From Linyphia triangularis (Eukaryota; Arthropoda; Arachnida; Araneae; Linyphiidae), in NCBI GenBank assembly GCA_963978545.1, contig OZ021724.1, positions 100,762,163-100,826,162 on the forward strand: 64,000 nt of DNA. The letters are read 5' to 3'. Under the pieces are notes generated by a model, which saw only the letters and a list, made by a program, of their open reading frames with translations, was not told the DNA's origin and did not search any database. Below, piece after piece: positions 55,380 through 64,000 of the stretch; positions within the stretch are counted from its first letter, which is position 1; each line of letters opens with the position of its first letter. The translations under genes were made by a program, and so were the position numbers.

Positions 55380-55860
55380 AACTGGCGATGCAAATAAAGG
55401 ATTTATATTAAAAACTTTGTTTTTATGGGTTACATTATTATATTGAGAAATACAGAGGCAAATTTAAGGTTTGATTGACACCCCCCCCCCCCCCCTCCTT
55501 GCCACACACACACAGAAATTTTCTGGTTGCGCCCCTGTACCATTTTGTAGAACTTTCAGCAATGCGCGACTGGAATGTATTTAACGAATTTTTGTAATCA
55601 AGAATCTAAGACTGATATTACACAAACTTTTAACAATGTCCTGCTCACCTCATGGCTGAATGGTCAATGTTTAGTCTACAGAAACAAGGTACGGGTTCTA
55701 TTTACGCATTGGATATCCAGTGTTTCGGAATCCGTGGTATATATATACTGTGGGGTCTCGTTTCAGTTTAGCCTTTATTGTGCAAAAGAAATCGAGCGTG
55801 ATTTTTTTGAAACTAACCAAGGTCTTCGGTGTTCTATTGTGTTTAGTAAACGAAGTCAAA
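55380..55860. other. Unassigned, C run and hAT-end-like motif
   Basis: C run 55482-55496, (CA)n, then GGTTGCGCCCCTG|TACCAT, which resembles a single hAT end; no matching left end found. A 123-codon ORF (55575-55946) runs into Rep-2. Confidence 0.35.
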
Positions 55861-55864
55861 TCAG

Positions 55865-56440
55865 AACTAGGGATGTGGAACATCGCGCAACTTTCAATTA
55901 CACTATAATACTGATGTGGATTTGTGTCCATCTACCGTTTTTATAATTTCATTATTCTTTCATCAAAAATGGCCAGTTTTGCGATCTATTTGGCGATAAT
56001 TCTTGTATGAGGTCTTTTAAATAATAATAATAATAATAATAATATAAAAAAACTCCGCCAAATGATGATTTTGGCGATGTACTTTTCGATAATTCTTATA
56101 TTGTCCTTTCTTGTAAGTGAAACTGAGGAGAGAAGAAAAAACCATCGTTGATAAGGTATGCTCCAGGAAAGAGAACTATGTGTTGAAGGCATTGGTTTTT
56201 CTACTTTTTACGCCATTAAAGCATTTTTACAGGAATTTTGGAGGTGTGGATGTTTAGAATACCTTCAGAGGCATTACCACATCGATTTTGATCAAAAGCG
56301 TTTTAGCCGTTTTTTAGTAATCATTAAAAAAACATGATTTTTTCAATGACAGCTACCTTATGCACATGCGCGATTTTGACGAAAACCTTAATGGTTCGTC
56401 GCATAGTCACCACTAACCCGCACACCAAATTTTTCCTTAT
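55865..56440 (+). repeat. Rep-2 dispersed repeat, full-length-like copy
   Basis: GGGATGTGGAACATCGCGCA, AAATGGCCAGTTTTGCGATC, (ATA)n near 56020-56045, TTACGCCATTAAAGCATTTT, ATCAAAAGCGTTTTAGCCGT, CTTATGCACATGCGCGATTT. It lacks the GACCACAGACACACA tail. Confidence 0.65.
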
Positions 56441-56444
56441 CGCG

Positions 56445-57540
56445 CATTATAGTCAATCAACTAATGAACATTTATTTTTGTCCAAATAAGATGAGAGTAA
56501 TATAAATTGATGGTTAAAATTAATTGTTGTTTCTCAGTTCAATTGTCCTCCTTTCGCATTACGAAAACTCCTGATAATACGATAAAGAACTGTGTTAAAA
56601 TGTTTTAATCCTTTTCCAAAAGAACTATGGTCTTCTATACCACTTCGCCTACTGACTCTTTCTTTGTAGGCATCATTAAACCCTGACACCAATGAAACTT
56701 CTTGGGTGTCCTGACATGTGTAACGTAAAGTGATTTCGAATTTAGGTGACTTATACGGCTTTCGCCTATTCAAACGCCATTTTGCAAAATGGCGAAAATA
56801 GACCAAGATGGACGAGCGAACGGCTTAATCCTTTGGTCAAAAGACAGCAGTCATTGAGACAGCTTGACCATCTCTGACTCTTCAGTTGGCTTCTGGCATT
56901 TGATCGACACAATTACGTCCACGACCTCCGATTCATCTGGGGAAAAGTTAATCCGATTCCTGGTGAATTTCTTCACCAGGAGACTTTGCAATTAACCCTT
57001 TGAGTACGGAATTATTTGAAGATTTTTATGCCCATGAGACGGATTTGGATGGATGGATGGATGACGAGTCAGACTCGTCCACCGTAACTTCGCCCAAGTA
57101 AGCAGATGACGAGTCTCACTCGTCAAATGTACCCAAAGTTTTAAGAGTCTTCGACACATCAAGATCTATAAAAAGAATCTTCTTTCCTTTAAAAATGTCC
57201 ACCTGCAGAACCAGAAAAAGATCTGCTGAGACTTTCACAAGGCATTCCATTTCCATTCATGATTTCCTAAAAGTAAAATGGGAAGGTGTCAACTCCAGTC
57301 TTGTTTGAAGACGTATTTGCTTTGTATACTGATGGATTGCAGGTTCAGTATGGGAATCTGTGGTGGGAGCTGAAGACAAGAGGAGGTTTTCACTAGAAGA
57401 TCTTTTTTTTTTTTTTTTTTGGTGTGTGCGTTTGTCTGTGTCGATGGCCAAAAAGAAAGGAATACTGCCCTGCTGGTCGTTAGGTTGACTGATTGAGTTT
57501 TTTTGGGGGTGACCATTGTAGCGTTTTTGTCGGGGTAGAA
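56445..57540. other. Unassigned stretch with perfect palindrome and hairpin pair
   Basis: 56775-56794 is a perfect 20-bp palindrome CGCCATTTTGCAAAATGGCG. TTAACCCTTTGAGTACGG at 56994 resembles a piggyBac-like end and is followed by (GGAT)n and hairpins GACGAGTCAGACTCGTC (57063-57079) and GACGAGTCTCACTCGTC (57108-57124). No matching right end found. A 90-codon minus ORF (56534-56806) has mixed composition but no recognised domain. Confidence 0.4.
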
Positions 57541-60060
57541 ATCCTTGGGGGGTATTGATGGATGTTAGGGATGATCGTCTGATTGGGAACTGCTATAAGT
57601 CAACCGTGCTTGGTTGCCCAATGAGACGTTGCAGTTCCTGGAAGAACTCTTTTGAAAAAAGTATTGTTGATCAAGATGTAAGTTGATTGAAAGAAGTGGA
57701 ATTAAGTCCTGTTGGATTTTATGTAATACTTAATAATGAGTATAGTCTACCTTCGTATCTGTTAACAACTAAATTACAAGTACCTGTAAGTATTTTTTTC
57801 CCCTCTAAATATTCAATTTTTTTTTTTAAAAATAAAAATGCATCATATATTAGGTTTTGTTAAATGCAAAAAAGATAACATAAATAGTTTGCCAGGAAAT
57901 AAAGGACCCACGTCGGGTATTTTCTTTTGTGTTATATTTCATTGCTTTGTATAGTCATACCTCAAATCAAATTTTTGGACTTGTGGCCCAATACAACAAT
58001 TCTTTTCTTTTCAACTTTTACAAGCATTCAAAATACAATTTTCGAGTTCTGTTTCTTTAAAAATCATTAAAATTGTGGAGAGTTAGCAGGGAGGCGGGGG
58101 GGGGGGGGAAGAGAGGATTGGAACAATGCTTTATTTAACTTTGCCATAATCGAATTTGGCCACAAAAACAAGTTTTTTTTAAGAATATAAGACTACACAC
58201 AATTCTATAAATCCTCAACAACTGTCTTTAACATTAAAATGCGATAATTTGATTATTCTTTAATTTAGTGCCTTTCCTGCGAGAGTTTAATTTTTTGTTA
58301 AAAAAAAGGAGATTGTAGAATTTGTTTTGTAAATTCGTTTTCTGAATCATTAATTAAATCTAAGTTCCGTAGAGAATATAATAAAAATAAGAGTTTATAA
58401 ATCATGTTTTCTGAGAATGTTTACCACAATGGTGCATAAATTACATTAAAGTTTACTTTAAAAAAGAAGAAAAAGTATTTTTCGATTTTGTCGGTGATAT
58501 CGTCACAAATTTACAGCTTTACCCCCCCCCCCCATCTCTCCTTCATCTTTTGCCCTTACTGACACTCAAGTGCCGCCCCTGTACCATGTTAAGAATAAGA
58601 TTACACTCCAAGGACGCAAAACTAAAAAGGGCAAATAGTCCATACACATTAAAAAAAAAAAAAATTGCGTAATGCAATGTTTTCTAACACTGATTTCAAA
58701 ACCAACCGTTCCAAAAAAAATACGTCTTTACATTAAAGCTTTATTAATTAACGGCTTAAGCACATGTTCTCGAAGCGAAAATCCCCATCAAAAGGGATTA
58801 TTCGTTCTCTTCTGTTTTTATAAGGGGCAAGAAGGGAGAATTTCAACGGAATAACTGTCAATCACCACCAAACATCACAAACGAAAACGTGGCTGCGAAC
58901 GCAAGTGCTTACTTAATTCCCCCTCCCCCTTGTCAGAACGCATGATGCGCCCTCTTTAGGCAACAGGTGACACGGAACCTGTCATTTCGAATAGTAATTG
59001 ACGATAAAATAATAATAATAATAAAAAAGAACGGAACGTTGCGAAACTTTTTCATTTCATTACCGCCCCCCCCCCCCCTTCTTGTAAAAAAAAAAAGAAA
59101 AATTACTTCCCCAATAATGTCATCAGAAGTATTTCTTTATATTCGTTTTTCAAACGATGATTAATCAGTTCTGTCAATCCCTTCTTAGCCTTACCCTCTT
59201 GTCGACTGCGGCAATCGAATACGAAGAAAATGGCCGCCACTTAAATAGCTTTTAACATCTAAATCTCTTCCACATGAGGAATGAAAAGAAAATATAAATA
59301 CATCCCGACTTCTCATCATCTTTCTTGTAAAGTAAAGCCCTCCTTCTAAATGCATTTAGTTAAGATTTTCCCCCGGTCGCTGCATTCTGTTGAAATCGTT
59401 TACAATACTCCAGTCACTCTCTTTTTTAAAAAAAAAAAAAAAATAAAAAAAAAAGAAAGAAAGAGAAGAAATGTAAAAGAAATCGGGGGGGGGGGGGGAG
59501 AAAAAGAATATTAAAAAAAAAATGGACTCCATTAGCTCTATTGCCGAGTCTTTTCGTGGCGAAGAATATAAAAGATTTGTTGGAGTTGTGTTGGAGAGAA
59601 AAAAAAAAAGAAGAGAAAAAAAATGGTGGCCATTCACAATTCCATAATAATTACCTTTCCTAAAAACTTGTTTGATTGTGTTCGAACTCGAGCCGCAGAC
59701 GTAAAAATATTTCTACAAGAAGAAAACGCTCCTTTATTATTTTATTATTTCATTTCTTCTCGCATCGCACCTTCTTTTTTTTTTTTTTTTATTCTCGTCA
59801 CTGCTGATTATTATTATTGTTATTATCATTTCAGCTAGTTGATCGCTTGAACCATTATGATTGGCCCGTCCCATTGTTCGTGAATACGTCACGCGGACCG
59901 GAGGTTTTTGCAACCATTCAGAAACAAGAGACGGAGTTGAAGGAAGCGGCGAGAATGATAATAAAAAAAAAAAAGAAAAAAAAAAGCGAGTGGAACTTCT
60001 TTTGATGGGGTGTCTAGGGGCACGGGGGGGGAAATGAACTGAAGGGGGCGGGAAATTCTC
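57541..60060. other. Unassigned stretch rich in simple repeats
   Basis: G run near 58096-58108, C runs near 58523 and 59065, poly-A/poly-T and (TTA)n tracts. 58565-58583 has another CCGCCCCTG|TACCAT end. No gene recognised. Confidence 0.35.
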
Positions 60061-60089
60061 TACCCTCCCCCCCCCCCCCCTCTCTTCTT

Positions 60090-60396
60090 CAGAGTCGGAA
60101 ACAAGCCGCAGGGATATTGCTAGTTGTTGCTTGGTTCGCGAACTGTGCGGATGTGTAGTCGCTGTACTCTTGTGCCTTGGAATTTTGTGTTCTCGCGCTT
60201 TGCGTTTTTGTGGATTATGATTCTTGTGTTCTAGTGATTTGGGAATAACTTGATTTTATTAAGTGGTGATATCCTATGTTGCGTTCCTTGGATTTTCCCC
60301 CCCGCTTTTTGTGTTTTAATTGTGCGGATTTAGAAAGTGTTTTGTGTGTCTTGCCCGTCCACTTGGAATGATTCACGGATGACTGATGTTTTTTGA
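60090..60396 (+). other. Candidate promoter and 5' untranslated exon (weak)
   Basis: This is a CG-containing, T/G-rich, non-repetitive block (GGTTCGCGAACTGTGCGG, TGTTCTCGCGCTTTGCG) ending in a strong splice donor TTTTGAG|GTAAGT at 60396/60397. Forward ATGs before the donor are followed by quick stops except ATGTTTTTTGAG, which stays open into the donor. It looks like the first exon of a gene transcribed rightward, but no downstream exon is identified. Confidence 0.22.
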
Positions 60397-60399
60397 GGT

Positions 60400-62255
60400 A
60401 AGTTTGTGGTTGTTGTGTTTATCTCGCTGTGTGGTGTGGATGTTGTCATTTGTAGCTACCAAATCGCGTTATGTCGTGTCATAAATGCTTGTATTTTCCG
60501 TCCTGTTTAGGAGTTTGTAATTTGTAAATTTCTCTCTTCTTCATTTAACCGGCCATTCTTGTGCGTGAATTGGGATAACTCCATCTTGAAATTCTAAAAA
60601 TTTCATCACCTGTCAAATTCTGGTTAACTTTCCTTGGCTTTATTTAAAAAATAAATATTTTTAAATGCTAACTACTCTAACCTAACACCATAAAAAGTGT
60701 AATCGAGCCGTAATTTAATTAAGATATTTTATTTTTAGCTTCTAACACAGTGTTCCGAAATTCGGCAGGTCCTTATATTGCGCCGGCATCTTACAAGTGG
60801 CATACGATTTAAAATGTATGACATTAAAGATAACCTTCTTACTTCTAGAAACAGTACTAAATAAATAAATATTATTAGTTTAATGATAAGGCGAATTCTT
60901 CCATAAGTATATATTCTTCCATGAGAAAATTTTTCTCATGCGTTATCTAACAGTTGAAATAAAATAATAGTCCTTATGGGAAATGTGTTATAATTGGTAC
61001 TCTAAAATAAATATCGCTTTCTATTGGATAGTGTTGTGTAACTTACGATTTACGCATTATATTGCAATTAATGTTAACTAGAAAATCGAAAAAAATGAAC
61101 TGTTGAATATATTAAACAAAATGAAAACGATAGTTGAATTTACGTGAATTATTCTTAATTAATAAACAAGCTCTTTTTAATAAACATTGACGAAAAGTGT
61201 ATTTTCAAGGCAAATAATTATTAAAGTCCAGTTTTCATAATGTTGTCCTCTCTGTCATTACTTTAAAAAAGAATTAAACATTAGTCCACTGTTACTCTTA
61301 ATGATTTTTAATCATTAAAATACCCCCCCCCCCCACTTTACCTTTTTACCTCAAAAAGTTTTCTTTTATTTGCTTTGTTTAAAGTTAAGACTTGCTATCC
61401 CCGTCTTATTAGCTTTTTGTGGTATTCCATTGACATTCGAAAAGTTCGTTTTCTTGTGTGGATGCCAAAACAAAACTAGGAACCAATCGATCACGAAATA
61501 AACAATTGGTTCCAAAACTTCCAATCCGCTTGGGTTTTATCTATTTTAATTGCGAACCTACAAAGGTGAGTGACCACCGGTCTTTTCACCTTTCTCAATC
61601 CTCATTTGTTGGTTAGAAAATATAATCATGGCAATGGTTAACATTTCCCCGTACCTTCATGTCAACACAATCTCAAATCGTCTGCTAAAAAAAAAAAGCT
61701 GTTCTGGGACTTGTGTTATTGTTGAAGGATTTAAAAGGTTCGTTATTTATTATTTAGGATTCACAATTTCTTAGAAAATTGGTGTTTATGTGTGGATATC
61801 TAAAATGACATCGTTGTTATAATGATATATGTCCGCTTCGTTTGTTGTCCAAAGACTCAAAATTAATGTGTGTTTTTTGGTTTTGTATGTTTGCTTTTTT
61901 TTTGTTCGGAGATTCGAACTTCTTACTCGGAATTATTTCGCCATTTTATTTTTATATCGCGAAGAAACATCTATAATGAGAGATGTTAATGATTTAGATT
62001 TTTACAAAAATAATTCCCAACTTCGTTTGTACTAAATCAAAAGACAAATTTATTGCGAAATTGTACACTATTTCGCTAATGACCTGCAAATGCAAATACT
62101 ATTATTGATTTTTCTTTTATCACAATAAATTTACTAATGGTTTATTTTTGCCATTTTACACTTGTATAGCGTTGTTTTAGAGTTAGATTTTAATCATTAA
62201 TTTATACAATTAATACACTCATCAATTAAAATCAATGTCTCTACTAATCATAAGG
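60400..62255. other. Unassigned AT-rich stretch
   Basis: C run 61323-61335; CAAAG|GTGAGT donor-like site at 61562-61570. No gene recognised. Confidence 0.35.
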
Positions 62256-62261
62256 ATCGTA

Positions 62262-63528
62262 CCGTAAAATGGGGTGAATCGGAACACTTTTCAACTTTCA
62301 ATGTAAAAATCGGTTGTAATAAAATCGTTAAGGAACATATTTTTGACATTGAAACTTGGGTCTTACCTTCCTCTTTGAGGATCAACCCAAATAATGTTGA
62401 AAAGACTTAGACTTTAATTAATTTTGAATTTTTTCATGGTGTTCCGATTCACCCCGCAGAAAGGGGTGAATCGGAACACTCGTTACAATTTATGTCTGAT
62501 CTTATTTAAATGTTTACAGGATGACAAAAAACAAGTAATAATGCATTGTGGTAAATAGGAACATAAAATTATCATAAAAAATCATTTAATATGACGGATA
62601 AAATTTGTTTTTGTCAATTATTATCAAAACAAATCCTATGTTTGAAAGCCTATCAACTGTTCTCATATAACTCATCCAAATAGTCTTTAAAATTAATTAT
62701 ATTTTTTAATCTACTTTATGTTTGCGTGCCGTACGACTGCAAATTCCTTAAAATATCTTGAGAAAGGAGAAAAGCATCCTCATTTGTTTCAGAAAATATC
62801 TTCGCTCATGGACGCTTTTTGTAAAACACACTTACATAGCAATAATCTTGTGGGTGTAAAAATTTGCTCACATAGTCTTCATACATTTTTCCATATAACT
62901 TAAAGATAAAGAAGTCATTTGGAGAAAAAACCACTATAACAATCGGGTTTTCTGCCATGCGGAAACTAGGCTCCCCTTCTGACATTTATTCAAGCCTGCA
63001 ATCTTGATTGCTGTCATAAAGGGAGTAATTAGACTCTTCTTCAGTCGTTGAATCTTGTGTGGAACATAATCTTGCCAAAAACAGCTTTTTAATATCACAT
63101 TTCAAGTGTTCCGATTCACCCCACAAATCTCAAAATCGAGACGAGGCAAAACATAAAAATTCGTTAAATAATTTTTTTTTCAAACCAAGTTAAATTAAGT
63201 ATGGCATGCTGTTGTGGGTGTTTATACTTATTTAAAAGTATATAAGTTAAGTCTATAACTGGTTCATATTATTAATTACGGGATAAGTTTTGGAGAGGTT
63301 AAAACTCATAGGATTATATGCACGCTCTTTCAGAATTTTTTTTAAAAAAAAGGACAGTGTTGAAAACCCCAACAAAACATGTTCCAAGATTCCAAACATG
63401 TTAGACAAGTAAAAAAAATATATTTAATTAATAAAAATGCATTATTTTGGTTAAGTAATAATATTTTTGTAACTTCATGAAGTTTCGTTCCGATTCACCC
63501 CGCTGTTCCTATTCACCCCATTTTACGG
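62262..63528. mobile_element. TA-flanked element with GGGGTGAATCGGAACA ends
   Basis: CCGTAAAATGGGGTGAATCG at the left and CCTATTCACCCCATTTTACGG-type end at the right, flanked by TA (62260-62261, 63529-63530). The inner motif GGGGTGAATCGGAACA or its complement recurs at about 62463, 62443 (inverted), 63108 (inverted) and 63487 (inverted). TA target fits the Tc1/mariner superfamily (pogo-like is possible). It has no intact transposase; see remnant. Confidence 0.75.
62806..63054 (-). pseudogene. Possible transposase C-terminal remnant (weak)
   Basis: Minus-strand frame of 83 codons with a single internal stop: an acidic part DSTTEEESNYSLYDSNQ, then after the stop an aromatic-rich part with FSPNDFFIFKLYGKMYEDYV. 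Balanced composition and an acidic tail are typical of the ends of some pogo-type transposases, but no catalytic motif is present. It may be chance. Confidence 0.22.
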
Positions 63529-63530
63529 TA

Positions 63531-63860
63531 CTAATTTTGCTTATGCCAAACTTAAAAAACTCGAAACCAAATTTTCATGACACTGAAAAGTTTTTACGCA
63601 ATAAAACATAATAATAATAATACGAAGAAACATCAAATCGTCTGAACGCCTCACTGATATGACTAAGTAGATTTTTTTTTTTTTTTTGAACTCCTGAAAA
63701 ATGAAACGAACAAGAAATATTTTATGTGCTACAAAATTAGGCATATCGTTTTACAACGTGCAGGTGATTACATAACATTAAGATTATTGTTGACTCATAT
63801 TTTTGGCTTTCTCTGAATAAGTTGATAAGAGTACCTACATTTAACAGTAAACGAATACGT
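63531..63860. other. Unassigned spacer
   Basis: Poly-T run near 63673. A 67-codon minus ORF is unrecognised. Confidence 0.35.
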
Positions 63861-63864
63861 TGTA

Positions 63865-64000
63865 AAATTTTTTTAAATTCTGTATATTAACTTCGATTTT
63901 ATGTAGGCTAAATATTCGGAGGGCTAATTAATCCACTTGCCGTCATACAATCGAGTTGAAACTTGGTAGGTAGATTCGTTGTCGATGACGTTGCATCTTA
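63865..64000 (-). repeat. Rep-1 copy, cut by window edge
   Basis: TTTTTTTAAATTCTGTATAT, TTAACTTCGATTTTATGTAG, CCGTCATACAATCGAGTTGA, GTAGATTCGTTGTCGATGAC match the 43868 and 54705 copies. Confidence 0.65.

Noticed and set aside
58089..58583. hAT-like element between CAGGGAGGCGGGG and GCCGCCCCTG
   Set aside because: The ends match only weakly through G/C runs and the flanks share no 8-bp duplication.

Overview
This window looks like nuclear DNA of an animal, probably an arthropod or other invertebrate. It is AT-rich, almost free of long open reading frames, and full of short interspersed and inverted-repeat elements. The signs of eukaryotic origin are tRNA-derived SINEs with A and B boxes, a Tc1-type transposon with a TA target duplication, piggyBac-like elements at TTAA, hAT-like elements with 8-bp duplications, a Helitron helicase remnant, solo-LTR-like repeats, minisatellites and many poly-T, poly-G and poly-C runs. 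I see no operon, CRISPR array, rRNA gene or intact host protein gene. The only clear protein relics are a broken Tc1 transposase (10599-11629, minus) and a short Helitron Pif1-like helicase fragment (about 23537-23720, minus). Most short ORFs overlap repeats or low-complexity DNA. All family classes come from reading the sequence; no database search was possible.

Labels used below. SINE-A is a tRNA-headed SINE of about 180 bp beginning GCCGACCAAACGG and ending in (CCAA)n, with 14 near-complete copies plus a fragment. SINE-B is a second tRNA-like SINE with head CCCACTTGACGGC or CCCACCTGATGGC. SINE-C is a third, with one copy. Rep-1 is a long dispersed repeat with a tRNA-like head and two internal CCGTCATCCAATCG motifs. 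Rep-2 begins GATGTGGAACATCGC and ends near GACCACAGACACACA. Rep-3 has inverted arms around CGGCAGACC. Rep-4 is an inverted repeat around CACTTAATGAAATGACAT. Rep-5, Rep-6 and Rep-7 are shorter shared segments.

Layout. 1-5480: Rep-3, Rep-2 with a nested SINE-A, another SINE-A, then mostly unique DNA. 5482-5547: a weak candidate exon. 8173-8846: hAT-like element. 9197-10301: piggyBac-like element. 10535-11763: Tc1 element. 12079-12650: Rep-2 and Rep-3. 15804-19441: a 3.6-kb element with perfect 27-bp terminal inverted repeats, holding SINE-B tandem arrays. 21060-23720: SINE-B, Rep-6 and the Helitron relic. 23779-24927, 29991-30652 and 34154-34415: a TTATTATAC inverted-repeat family. 25899-26097: a piggyBac-like MITE inside Rep-1. 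26533-26740: a 23-bp minisatellite. 27682-28032, 49102-49340, 50727-51077 and 54282-54522: four copies of a fold-back MITE. 32985-33141: a strong 65-bp-arm hairpin. 36374-37268 and 39732-40446: more hAT-like copies, each hit by a SINE-A. 38559-39103 and 42198-42894: LTR-like repeats. 40697-41432: 23 units of a 32-bp minisatellite. 52195-52872: another hAT-like element. 53128-53488: another piggyBac-like element. 62262-63528: a TA-flanked element with repeated GGGGTGAATCGGAACA motifs.

The elements do not form a pathway. What ties them together is nesting: many insertions sit inside another repeat whose uninterrupted copy also lies in this window, so exact insertion boundaries and relative ages can be read without outside data. 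The less repetitive, GC-richer islands (about 3200-3870, 7100-7370, 12800-13300, 14600-14850, 19480-20130, 29200-29900, 46140-46850, 51100-52100, 59000-60400) are where host gene or regulatory sequence would most likely lie, but none could be assigned.
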